From assembly GCF_000524195.1 (NCBI RefSeq), contig NW_020170387.1, forward strand, positions 1,586,021 through 1,650,020: 64,000 bases of DNA, in the 5' to 3' direction. A model generated the notes under the pieces. That model worked only from the letters and a program-made list of their open reading frames with translations, was not told where the DNA came from and did not search any database. The translations under genes and the position numbers were made by a program. The stretch is from Echinococcus granulosus (lineage: Eukaryota > Platyhelminthes > Cestoda > Cyclophyllidea > Taeniidae). Shown in pieces: positions 22,734 through 34,361 of this stretch (positions within the stretch are counted from its first letter, which is position 1; every line of letters begins with the position of its first letter).

Positions 22734-25700
22734 TTACAAAATTGCCTTGAGGGGAACACTTCTCTCGTATCTAACTGTTTGATCCGCCTCGCTCGACCAC
22801 CACAAAGGTAGAAAGGCAGTGGTTTCCTTCGCACTCTTCAACGCATCTCCAAATCGGCTTTGAACAACCATACGCACGCTTGATCGAGGTCTAGACAGAA
22901 GAAAAATCATACGTGAAATTGCACGGAGTGCAATCCTCATACTGCTCTCTGTGACATTGGTGGATTTCGAAATCTGCCTATGAGATGATTGGAACACTAA
23001 ACTAAGTGAAACAACTCACTCTATAAAAAACTTTTTCGATGTTGGTCTGATCAACTCAAAGGCTGGAGAGTTTATTTGCCCCACAATCACCGTCAGCCGC
23101 TCATCGAAAGAGGTGTTGATCAAATTAACCTGAGAAAAGAAGGCGTTAGTGAAGCGTTCCTGGCTATGACACAAAAATACGTAGACAGAATAAACACCTG
23201 GCACTGCTGGTCGTTACGCCTGAACACGACTGGGACACCCCTAAACTTAAGCAGTGGTTTAACAATAACAGCCTTGGGCCCTGGCACCGACACCTGATGA
23301 GATTCCTACAACCAAAAGACACTGATTTTAGACAAACAGCACTGGAAAGTGGTATTCAAACCGATTTTTAGTGTCGCACACTAAGTGTGTCGCCCACAAA
23401 GAGGATTTCAGATTCTTGAGTGGGTCCATTAAAAGCAGCATCGAGTACAAGAGGGCCAGTGACGTCACGTGAGAGGTGGAAGGAAAAAAGCCAGCGCTGA
23501 GAGAACCGGGTGTCCGGGGGGGCGTCGCGGGGCGGACGGAAACTGAAGGGTAGATGATGTGTCTCGCCAGGCTCAACGAGAAGAGGACGCGGCGGCACAA
23601 GGAAGGCGAAGACGCTTTCCACCCCTTCCGCCCGCACAGGTGTCGCGCGCCAGTAAAGGCGCCATAGCGATGAGAGGCGCCTACGAGACGTGGTGCTCGA
23701 TGTGAGGTTACCGCTACCTTCCACGCTCTGCGAGGCATCCAACGCCGCCAGCTCAATTTGTAGGGTTGCAGCTTAATAAGACAAGAGGCAATATAAGTAA
23801 TCTTCCTCAAATAAATGTCACCTACACTTGTCACTGACTTCGGAATAAGAATATTCCAGCACATTGGGGGAGGAAAACTCACAGGTAAATAGTCCGGGTC
23901 GACAGGGGGCAAAGATGAGTTGAGAATCAGGGCGAAGGGTGACCAAGGGTACCTTCGAGGGCTGGGGAGGTGAGTTCAAATTGGGGGGCGGATAGTCACA
24001 AATGTCCTCGTAAGGTAAAGTAGTGGCGGGAGAGGGAGATAGCCTATCGCGTTTGCGCTGAGAGGATCTGGCGAAGGCAGGATTTCCCATGGAAAGGGAA
24101 GTTAGACGACCCGGTGTGGCGTCGCTATCTCCGCTCGGCCATCGCACCTAAAGGAGAGAGGCAGTCTCATTAATTTTGACCGTTGACATGTTACTGCAGA
24201 ACACCTGACGGTTTTTATTAAGCCATGGAGATTTCAGAAGATCAATCTTCCTAGACTTAAGCCGTAACAGGAGAGCGTAAAAAATAAAATGAGCAACCCA
24301 ATAGGGTTAACTGACTCAAAAGAAGGGTAGTACTGGCAACGTGCCTGAGCAGTAGTTTCAAGGGAAGTTGAGGGACGGACGTTCTCATTCGCGAGTTGGT
24401 GGAAATCATCCTCAATGTGATGGCCAATAATGAGAGAGCTCGAGGCCTCAAAGCTGGAGGTGGATGCCTCAGTAAGCAGAGGGTAGATGGTAAGACTAAG
24501 GGGGGCGCGGGAGCGTTGCTCGTCCTGTAAAGCCCCATGCCAGTTGTAGTGACCTTCCGAGACGGAAAGGGACATCTCGCCTGTGGTAGGTGAATATGCA
24601 GTAGCGAAGCGAACTGTGAGTCAATGAAAGATATATAAGCAACATACAAATTACCCGGCATATCTTGAGTTTCTCCATCGAAGGGCCTCATAATGTAGGC
24701 AGAGCGAAGACGGTGATGCGGCCGCGGCAATGTGCGCGGAGGCGATTGCTCAGGTTGACCAGTAGCGGCAAGCCTAGATAAACGTTAAACGAAATTTCGC
24801 GCCGCCATCAATGATAGCAGCTTACATTGGATACGCTTTTACAAATACAAGTCGGAAGAACGATTCGAGTTACCAAGCAATCATTCATACGGCCGAGTAG
24901 AAGTTTTAAAAAAGACGGATAGTAACCAGACTGGACACACGACGGTCCGCAAAGGTAGTGGAACTTACATTTTTCTGCACTGATAACGCAGAATTTCGTC
25001 GCCATTATAAAAGAGAACCTGGACTTCAAGAGGCTCATCCGCTATCGAAATGATGACGTCCTAAGGCGCAAAACGTTTTAAAATACTCTAAAGATCGGTA
25101 AAAAACAGGCAGGTAGAAGAAAATCTAACTGATTTCCAGGGTTAACTAAAAGCGCGACAACGTGCCAAAACGGAACCATCGAAATGGGAAAATCTACAGG
25201 CAAAGGAAGCTTACATAAGTCGAATATACTTCCTAATGGCCAGTCGGACGTAATGAAGAAATTAACTACGAATCCCAAGTCTTAGGGTATGTAACATTCG
25301 TTTTAGTAGTAGTTTATGGCTTCCCTAAACTCCTAATCGCATGCGTCAAAAATAATTTCATGCATGCATATTGAAGGAAATAGGTGACGAACCCGTGATT
25401 CACTGGGTCTCAGAACAAATCGGGCAGGTCTGATGCGCACCCCAGATAGAGGGGTGAGTGAGCTGTCCTTACAGGAGTTGGGTGCCATGGCTACAGCGAA
25501 AACCCACGCTGTACGAAGACCAACATTGAGAATGGAGACGCGAGCGTAATAGGAGGATTTCGTCCGAAGTGGTTTGTCAGCCTCGGTGGGGGTGGAAAAG
25601 GCAGACGTCCAGTAGGTCTTTTCATCCACGCCTCTGCAAAAGTCACATTGGACGCTGCTTCCTCCCACGTAACCGATTAAGCGTTGCTAGAAGAAAGCAG

Positions 25701-28700
25701 TGTAAAGCCTTGACATACAGGTAACTCATACTAATACCAGAGCCATTCGTCAAACAGGAAAGAAGCAATCTCGGTATCAAAGTAGTCTCAAAAATTGAAT
25801 GTTCTGAAACGTCCAATGACCTCAACCGCTTTAGGGAAAGGAATTCGTACAGATAAGGGAAAATGATCAAGCAACTTCAACAGCAAAATAAATAAGCTGG
25901 GACTGATTGAGCAATATTTGGAAGTGATTACTCAAACAGAAGTCCAATGAAAAAAGTGGTAGATATTGCGCTCACCAGGTAGCAGCGAGAGCTAGAGCTT
26001 TGAGCATTGGCATCACTTTTGCAGGGTACTTCACGGAAGGCAAGGATTCCAGTGTGCCAAAAAAGCGGTGGACGTGGTTTATAAACCACAGTCACCGTGC
26101 ATGCCAGCCGCGGAGGAAGTTCTATCACGCGTGATCCTTTCTGGGTAATAAAGCCACGGTGGTCGAGTAGCTAAATGCAAGCGTAATATCAATCGCAACT
26201 GAATTTAGCGGCAACAATTACAACGGGACAAATAAAAACCTTCAATACGTTGAACTCAGGCTTAACAAACCACCAACTGGGAATTGAACTGACTAGACAT
26301 GATAGATCCGAGGTTATGGTCGACTACATTTAACAATTGCCGTTAGATATCAATAAAATCTGCTCACTAAACATGATAGGAATGTATACTTCCTCAAACG
26401 AGATGGTAGAGTATTAGGAGGAAACCACACACTATAACAGGATGACACTTGGGATAAAGAAACAAGTGCTTACCGTAAAGAAGTCCCTTCCTTCCGTAAT
26501 TTGCAGCTTCACTTTCATAAGATGGTCAGAATCTTGACGAAGAACGAACGCTTGCTTGCTGCAAGGGGAACATTGACATAGATTAGAAGGATTATTACTT
26601 TAGTTAAGTAAAATAAAAAATGAACAAGCGGAAACACAGTGAACCAATGTCCAAATTTTCCCACAGGGAGTACACAAATAAATCGTCAAGTAAACTTAGT
26701 AAAAAAACGGCTCTAAGTTTAAAGACCTCTCCACTTGAGCTGTGGCACTATTCACGCTTTACAGCAGCAGAAAGTGTAGAATAAAAACATACCTTTCATG
26801 ACCATAGGTACAAGCACGCCAAAAGAGGCAGCGGGAGGTGGCCATAAGGGGGTGTTTATTCTTGCTATTTACCAATGCAGTTGCTCCATTATCTTTTCCC
26901 ACATTGAAAAGATTTTGTCCACCTTCATCATGTGTACACATTTCTACATTACCTATAGATATAGAAGAAAATGACTACTTTCGGCTATAGTAATGCAAAT
27001 AAACTCAATGTAAAATAGTAAATTTACCGAATTTCAATTCATACTGCAAGAAAAGCCATCAGCCCTCTCTAAATCGCCAAGCAATGCAAAATTTTAGCAA
27101 TTTCAAGGGCAGATAACGATGTCATGTCACAGGACCCCGGTAATAAATATCTGCTCAACTATTTTGGATCGATTCATCGCAAAAAAGTCATGGACTCAAT
27201 TCTAACGATCATGCTCAAATGGGGAAAATAACAAACCGGGTGCTTTCGGTGGAACCTCCGGTGAGGCACTGGTGGCATCTGAGGGTGTGGAAGAGTTTAA
27301 TTCTACCTCGCAAGTAGTCTTCGCATCTTTCATTTTCATCATGCTGCCACTTTCCCGTGAGATTGTCTGCGTTGCTATGGCATAAGTCCCCAATGAGGAA
27401 TCAGCAACCACGCCATTCTTCGCTGTCGCATCTGATGATGGTGAGGGCCTAGGTACCATCGAAGAGCCTCTAGAGGAGTGTGGAGAAGAGGAGTTAGGGT
27501 TGGAAGGGACTGTGGCGATAGTGGCAGTGGAGGGAGTAGCCTGTGCGAGGGTGGAAAGGTCGAGTGGTGGCACCCATATTGACGACGGCAGTAGAGAGGT
27601 CCTCGGTGCAGGAACGGGTGGAACTTGAGGCTCGATAGCCTTGTCCTTATTCACCGATTTCGACACCTCATTTACGTACCAATAACCAACACCAGGAACA
27701 AGGTATGCCATTTGACCGTAGTCAAATGAATACTGAGTGTCCTCACCGTCATTTTTTGGTTCTGTGAATGAAAGAAAAATTTAAAAGCACAAAAGGAGGG
27801 GGTGCATATTCGTAGTGAATGCCTGAAAAATACCATTTAAGCAAGTACTTCTTCTTGCATTGCTGATAACAGAATGATTTATGACGGCGAATCTTTCATT
27901 GAAATTAGACTTAACGGGACTGGAGAGAGGCGAGAGCAAATGGGCAGGAAGGCGGCATGAATTAGTGTTTTCGCCTCCCTCAAAAATTCCAGATTTCCCA
28001 TTCGTCCTTTGGAATGACAGTTCAGTATTCATCTATGCGGTAGAGACAAGTTGGTATTTACTGAGGAAATCAAGATTAAAATTTCAAAATACTTAATACT
28101 TTATGAAATGAAACACGTGCAATGTTAGTAAAGGAGTAAAAGTTCACTAGAATCTGTTAAGAACACCCAAAAAACAGGTAATAGCAAAATGCAATCTGTT
28201 TACCGGCGAGGAGGCCAGGGTCATCATAGGGTTGTCGATTGATTGCGGGTTATTGATAATATGTGATGACTGTAAAACACCTAACGGGTAAGACAACTGT
28301 ATTAAACGTGGAAATACACAATACCGGATCTTCGTGGACCTTGTAAGGAATTGTGGGAAGAAGTCGGCAGCTTTGATATAAAAACCGAACCAGAAGCGTT
28401 TTCCAAGGTTTCATTAACAGCAATAGCCTCTCTGGTCTTGTCTTGTACTTGGGACTTTCCTTGATAAGCAGTTGTAGACTATGAGGTAAAAAAAAATCAT
28501 TGAAAATCAAGGCCATGTGCCATGAACTCGCGCATAAGCCGTAACGAAAAAGAACCTATGATGATGAAGAAGCAACGCGAGTTCGCAATGATATCAAGCA
28601 GAAGTGCTCAAGCATTTCCATAAGATAAACAGATAAATGCTAATAATCCATCACAATAACAATGTCTGAACCTATTTCCATGAAACAAATGGCCTTCAAA

Positions 28701-29579
28701 ACTCACCGAGAAGGACTCACGACTTTGCCACTCAACAATGGTTGATAAAGGTCTTCCGTAAAAGTAGGCTTCCGATAAAACATTTGAGTCCCAACCACCA
28801 ATGGGTGGTTGATTTTCCTGATCCTCACGAACAGCTACTTCCTGATTTGTATTGTATCCATCCTGCAAAGTAACAAACAATTAACCAATATCCAAAGAAA
28901 AGGGAAATGGAAGGGAAACAGGTCACAAAAAAGTGGATATGGGACAAAATATTAAAGTAACAAAAACTAAGGCAGGTTATGCATTAAAATCCCTAGATAC
29001 CCCAGTACTTCCTGATGGCAGAATCCTATTGTCGGTGGGATCTGAGGAGAGCGAAGGAAGAGAGGAGACATTAGTTGCCTGACCTGAAGACTGAGAGGCT
29101 GATAATTCGCCTGGCCTCTCGAGAGTTACGGTTGCGATCGCACCAGTGTCCCTTGGACCTGTCGATAAATCGCTAAAAGCCTCTTCTAAATGACGCAGCT
29201 CGTCGGCATTCAGACGAAAATCAATCACATCAATGTCGACTTTGTTTTCCTCGGGATCTCTTAAGGCAATATTTTGGCCTTCGGCTTTGGTATCCGATGT
29301 GCTTAATGACAGAAGTTTATTGGATAAGGAATCGAGATTGAGAATGTTCAGTGAAGCATCATGTGAAGAAGGCGATTTGAATTCTGATGAACACAGAGAA
29401 GGCCTGTTTTGAACTATGCTGTAAGTAACATTGCCTTTGGGGTTGGAAGGCTTGATGGCTGAAGATTCGGCTAGTGGGCGCAACCCGTCAAGAAAGGTGT
29501 TACTTAGTTGTGATGATTCGAATTGGCCACACTGATGAACAAGCTGGAAGTCTGGACTCGAAGGATGGTTTACACTCAT
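22734..29579 (-). CDS. CEP192/SPD-2-like centrosomal protein
   Basis: Probable scaffold of the pericentriolar material. Eighteen exons on the minus strand: 29579-29001, 28862-28707, 28478-28325, 28280-28204, 28032-27849, 27761-27237, 26952-26793, 26558-26474, 26170-25976, 25686-25393, 25060-24969, 24773-24655, 24580-24312, 24147-23826, 23771-23398, 23293-23198, 23129-23020 and 22977-22734. All junctions keep phase; about 1344 residues, near fly Spd-2 and half of human CEP192. The first 560 residues are Ser-rich and low complexity, with an acidic segment IDVIDFRLNADELRHLEEAF. The rest has beta-rich ASH/MSP-like modules: ELPPRLACTVTVVYKPRPPL, then LIGYVGGSS with YYARVSILNVGLRTAWVFA and LFYNGDEILRYQ, then LLVEPGETHHLPFSFRPP, and a last one ending SVPLKAIL. 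The GYxGGxS and GDEILR blocks point to CEP192; other ASH proteins remain possible. Least sure: the ends of exons 3, 5 and 15. ATG directly follows an AG. Confidence 0.75.
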
Positions 29580-30797
29580 CTAAAGAGCAATATTGTTGAA
29601 CTATAATGCACAAGCTCGGATAGAGTGAAGTGCCAATTCGTTGAGCTTATAAACTCCACCGAACAATGGCGGGATGAAACAAGTAAGATACAATACCTCA
29701 GTATTAGGATAACATCGCTAAAAATGGAAGTCGAAGTTGTCAAAGAAAGAAAAGACACAGATAAAGTACAACCCCCTGGAGCAAAAACCGGATTCAAACG
29801 ACGTAACACAAACTTACTCTGTGAAGAAGCAACCAAATTTTGCGCCTTGTTCAACAATTAAATTAATCGTAGTGTTCCAAAGAAAATCATAATGCAATTC
29901 TAAGGTATGACATTTTCAACAAGTCCGCCGGTATAATTTTTTAAGAATTACCAATGCTTGCATACAATTGCACATTTTGGCTTTTTAAGGCACAATGAAA
30001 ATGTTTAAAACAATATGTGTCAAAAAATTAAAACAAATGTACAAATTAATTGCAAGCACCATTTTTGAATAATTTTTTTGGTAATTTTGCATCTTCTGGA
30101 TTTGAAGTCTGGTGTTAGCGTAAGAGCGAAATGGGTGAATCTAATTTCTGCTCCGCAACTCCATTTTCCAAGCGTGTTTCTTAGACAGCTTGAAATGGTT
30201 CGTTTTGGAAACAAAGGGACTAAACAATACCAAGCGTGCCTTTCAGTTAGTCATGTTTTAGAATCCTCTATCTATTTCAAGTGCTTTTACCCATTTTCTA
30301 ATTTTTTAATTATCGTTGGAGTTTTCGGTTGCTATTAGGTCAGAAGCTGGCTTCTTTTCGCAATTATTTGTTCTAGCTACGAACTTTAATTTTGCGATAG
30401 GTTGTTAATGCCTTTGATTTGACGGCTGGTTTGGTATAGTCAGTTGGCATACGTGTCTTTAAATGCTTCTTGGGGGTTGTTGAAATGCCTTTGGTAATTA
30501 TTTTTATTTAATTGTTTGCATTAACTACATAAGTTTGTGAGTTACCTTGACATGCCATGCTTGAGGAGAATAAATGGACTCGTGATCCCTGTGTAGGTCA
30601 TAGTCGAGTCGTGTCTTGTGTGAGTTTCTGGCATCCAAATGTTTTTTTCTTCTCACTACTAAATTGCATTTTACCAGACATGGAATTATTTCTAACTCAC
30701 ATGTTATGGGTTGGCGGGGTTTTATTCTGGAACTATAGTTTCTTCATCAGTACATGCTTGTGTTAATAAACTTCTGAGAATTCCGTTCTACAGAATC
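29580..30797. promoter_or_regulatory. Divergent intergenic region CEP192-like / PMVK
   Basis: 1.2 kb of AT-rich sequence between two outward-facing start codons, so both promoters probably lie here. It ends in acceptor-like sites on both sides: CTCTTTAG directly before the CEP192-like ATG and CTACAG four nt before the PMVK ATG. Overlapping open frames at 29576-29861 on both strands have no recognised domain. Confidence 0.45.
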
Positions 30798-31692
30798 ATG
30801 GCTTTAACTCGCAATTTCATTTGCCGTACTCAAAGCCGCTCTCCTACAAAAGTGTCAACACCTATCCATTGGCCCATCTCTAGTAGTAAATCGCATTGCT
30901 CTGTTTCACCCACATCTTCAACCTCATGGGATCAGCTCTCCAGTCCAAGTGGAGATGAGGTAATTTGTCCATAGTTCTGACCTTTACCATTTACCATAAC
31001 CTGTGAAGTACCAAATATACTGGTCCAAACTGCTCTTTGATATTTGGGTTTTCTTTTAGGTGAAGGAAGACTTTATTTCGTACTGGGAAGACGTTCGATT
31101 TATTGCAATTTCCGGGAAGCGAAAATGCGGCAAAGACTACGTTGCCACTTTTCTTCACAATGAAATTCAAGAAAGATTGGGTCAAACAGCTGCCATCATT
31201 CACATTTCAGAGCCAATCAAACGTGCTTTTGCTGAGGAGTATCATTTGGAGCTGCAGGAACTGATGTCCTCGTCTGCCTACAAGGAGCACTTCCGCCGTC
31301 ACATGGTGAGATGGGGGGAGGCCCTACGGAGAAAAGATACCACCATTTTCTGTCGCAAGGCTCTTGAATATCTTATCCAAGATTCGCCCTTCAAACCCGC
31401 CTTCGTAATAGTGGCTGATTGTCGTAGACCCACCGACCTCGAATACTTTTCCAGTCTGAACAAGGATACACCTCTTCTGCACCTGAGAATTTTGGCATCT
31501 CCTGTCACTCGGGGAGCGCGTGGATGGATTTACAATTCGGGAATCGATGATGCAGAGACGGAGTGCGCCCTCGATAGGACTCCCTTCGACGTTCTTGTAA
31601 TAAACGAGTCACAGCGTACTCTAACCCTCTCTATGGCTGTTGTCCGACGGGCTCTCAGCGATAACCCCCCTCGAAAAATGATGACAATCTGA
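30798..31692 (+). CDS. PMVK: Phosphomevalonate kinase (animal type)
   Basis: Phosphorylates mevalonate 5-phosphate to the diphosphate with ATP, in the mevalonate pathway that feeds prenylation, dolichol and ubiquinone synthesis. Two exons, 30798-30959 and 31060-31692, joined in phase 0 by a 100-nt GT-AG intron; 264 residues against 192 in human. The conserved core starts near residue 68: P-loop-like ISGKRKCGKDYV (72-82), MVRWGEALRRKD (136-147), FCRKALEYL, VADCRRPTDLEYF (172-184) and RGWIYNSGIDDAETECALD (208-226). These match animal PMVK and not the unrelated GHMP-family ERG8. The first 60 residues are a Ser/Thr/Arg-rich extension absent from the human enzyme. The C-terminus (RKMMTI) has no peroxisomal SRL-type signal. 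ATG lies four nt after a CTACAG acceptor. Confidence 0.95.
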
Positions 31693-32894
31693 CCACTCAC
31701 CCTCTTACCGTACTTATCACCTGTATATTATGTCATTTTTGGCGTCATTTTCGAGAATTGCGTTAGGTCATCGTTTTTGACCAAATGCTGTGTAACGTAG
31801 TGGTTTGTTGTAGGTTGTCCTGATAAATTGGTTCCTCTGTGCTTGCGTTGCACGTCCTTGACTCAATCCTGGTTTCATTCGGACCCGTCTTGCCTGGAGG
31901 GAAGCAGGTTTGGTGTGCGGTGAGACCTAAGGAGATACGGGGCGTGAAGTATCGTCCGTTTTTCGCATCTCGACTACGCGAACTGTGGACGAACAGCTGG
32001 AAAGTGCTGTTGGATACCGGCACTACGTTGCGACAACTTTGGCACTCTGACCTCCCTTTGCCAAAATGGTTATGTGATACAGTATACTGAAAAGATTGAA
32101 TTCAGATACCAGACAGAAATGTCTGTGAAGTTCGCTAACGTCCCTCAGAGTGATGCATTTTAATTCGTCGAGGTTAAGGGAGACGGGGAACGTTTAGCAC
32201 CTTATCTGAACACATAATTGAGTCAAATTTCCTACTAACAGGCGCTATTGACCCTTTAAAGATTTGTGCTAATAAAGAATCGCCTGCTGTAAAGAAACTG
32301 GCGATGTAAAAATACCACTAGAACTTCACGAGAAATGGGAGACATGCGCGAAGTTAATTTATCAATTTGTTTCCAAATGAATCTTCAAAAAATCAAATTC
32401 GTTTAAGCATTGGAAGGCCGTGTTTAGATGATAACTGACGCACCATGAGTGTGTCAACGAAAATAAGATCGCTTCTGATTATATTTTTTGGATTGTTGTA
32501 TCAAAAAAGAATTGGAAATATAACGATCCAGATTGGGATTTCCACAAATAACTGCGTTCAATTTTTTTGAGCTATTTATTTTGGAATTTGGGCAGGACGA
32601 ATATCTTACGTGTTTGTGCATTTAACTTGCTTTGTAAATTGTATGCGCATTATCAATGAACGCTCTTGTAAGCAAAGGTAATAAAACCGTCGGATACGAA
32701 TGGGAATAATCTACAAGCTGGAGAGTTCGTTTAATATACTGGAAAAAGGTTAGAATAGGAATAACTTTCGACCGAATAATGTTATTTCCTATTCAGAAGT
32801 ATGCAGACAATGTTTTCTTCGCTTCCTAGCATTTAGGAGCTAAACGCCTTGCTACCTCGATGATAGAATTAATAATTACTGGTATTACGTGTAC
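31693..32894. other. PMVK 3' flank and intergenic
   Basis: 31693 to about 32290 may be the PMVK 3'UTR, with AATAAA at 32271-32276. An open frame of 83 codons (31839-32090) is fairly GC-rich, but its translation has no recognised domain; it is read here as untranslated. The sequence becomes AT-rich from about 32.3 kb. Confidence 0.45.
32271..32276 (+). terminator. Candidate poly(A) signal for PMVK
   Basis: AATAAA 579 nt after the stop; no AATAAA nearer to the stop was noticed. Confidence 0.35.
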
Positions 32895-33050
32895 TGTAGC
32901 GCACCGAGACTTCCCTGAAGATGAAAGGAGATATAATACTAGAGCATAATATGTATTGCCGACGTTCCGAAGGTATAGCGGCAAAGAACCTACCTGGTTC
33001 ATTCCCAAAACCGAGAGTCAAACAAACGAACGTATTACAGTACAACCGCC
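32895..33050 (+). repeat. Dispersed repeat R1, copy 3
   Basis: Starts TGTAGCGCACCGAGACTTCC and keeps the order of R1 blocks (ACTTCCCTGAAGATGAAAG, then CGTATTACAGTA near the end) but is more diverged and has an internal deletion compared with copy 1. Confidence 0.75.
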
Positions 33051-34200
33051 ATTTGATGAGTTCCTTCGTAAGAAAAAATACCTTTTTAAGACATCGTATT
33101 CATAAATGCGGCGAAAAATAAGGCGATTTTCTTAATAATCGTACCATTTTACTGCTAACACTTGTATATTAATAATGTAGCCTTTTTTAAACTTGCACTG
33201 CTCCTTTTAAGTCAAAGTAGGCTCTGTCGAGAGAAACACAGTTACCGAAAAACATTACAGCTTTTAAGGAGAAGGTGTTTTTTTTTATTGCTCTTACGAT
33301 TGAGAACAAGGGTACTCAAGCAGGCAAGGCCCAAAGACGTCAGTAATGCCAGGGGCATCATGTGATTATGATACGCGTTACCTTGATGGTGGCTGTGTTG
33401 ACGTGCAAGGCGTTTGTGGAAAAAGAATGCAATTTCATTTAGTTAATTGAAACATTTTTATTGCACTATTTGAGCAAAATGGCCACTGCATTCCGACATT
33501 ATTCAAAATCATAGAAGCTATAAGATTGTGACTTTTGTCTAGATGTTGTAAATCGTTGTTGAACCATCACCTATCGAGCACCCGGGCACTTGACGTTCGT
33601 GCGCTTCGTTTTCGACGACGATGGTGTCTCTGACTCTCCGAGTTTGTTCATTTGATGACATGGTACGGGTTATCTCAATAAACCGTTATTTCTAAAAAAG
33701 GGTGTAATCTCTAGCTTAGCATAGCTAATTTGGTTTTATGAATAGCTAATGTCTATGCCTTTTGTTGAATTTCGTATTTACATGTAGAGAACTTATTTTT
33801 TAAAAACATATACATATTCCGCAGTCTGAAATCTCACCTCTTGCATTGTCAGGTGACGTTCGTCACCATAGAAAGTACGTCACTAACTTTTGTTTTCACC
33901 ACTAAATTTTCACGAGACTTTCTCACCACACCTTAGGCGATTTGTCATACTTGATAGAGGGCTCTACTTTACCAATCGGAAATAAGGCGTGATCGTAAAA
34001 AACAGATTACCTGTAGGTAGAATGTAAAAATGTAAATGTTGCCGTTTGAATTTGCATCATCTCTTCAATAAATATAAAGCTATGGAAGATATGCTATCGG
34101 TAGGCTTTTGGGTGTGTAATTTCCGATGTACGTAGATGCTGTAAATAGTAAATAGCAATCCTAGCTTAACTATTAATAATAGACAGCTAGGTGGATTTTC
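33051..34200. other. Spacer between direct R1 copies
   Basis: 1.15 kb between two R1 copies in the same orientation. If these were LTRs of one element, this would be the internal part, but I see no primer-binding site, polypurine tract or coding domain. No gene supported. Confidence 0.45.
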
Positions 34201-34361
34201 TGTGGCTCCCCAAAACTTCCCTGAGGATGAGAGAAGATAAGATACTGGGACAGGATATGCATTTCTAACGTACAGAAAGGCTGGGTGACTACTCACATGG
34301 CCTGGAGGTCATGCCCCTGGGCGGAAATACAAGCTTCGTGTCCTTCAGTGCCAGCGTAATC
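34201..34361 (+). repeat. Dispersed repeat R1, copy 4
   Basis: Starts TGTGGCTCCCCAAAACTTCC and continues with GAGAGAAGATAAGATACTGG, CACATGGCCTGGAGG and GCCAGCGTAAT, in the same order as copy 1. It looks the most diverged of the four copies, by eye about three quarters identical to copy 1. Confidence 0.7.

Noticed and set aside
25078..25278. 66-codon hydrophobic open frame inside the CEP192-like gene
   Set aside because: It lies within a 332-nt intron between two exons that already join in phase.
31839..32090. 83-codon open frame downstream of PMVK
   Set aside because: No recognised domain; it lies between the PMVK stop and an AATAAA, so it is better explained as 3'UTR.
34201..34361. TCCCTGA words resembling the miR-125 seed region
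   Set aside because: The word belongs to the R1 repeat and no stable precursor hairpin around it is apparent.
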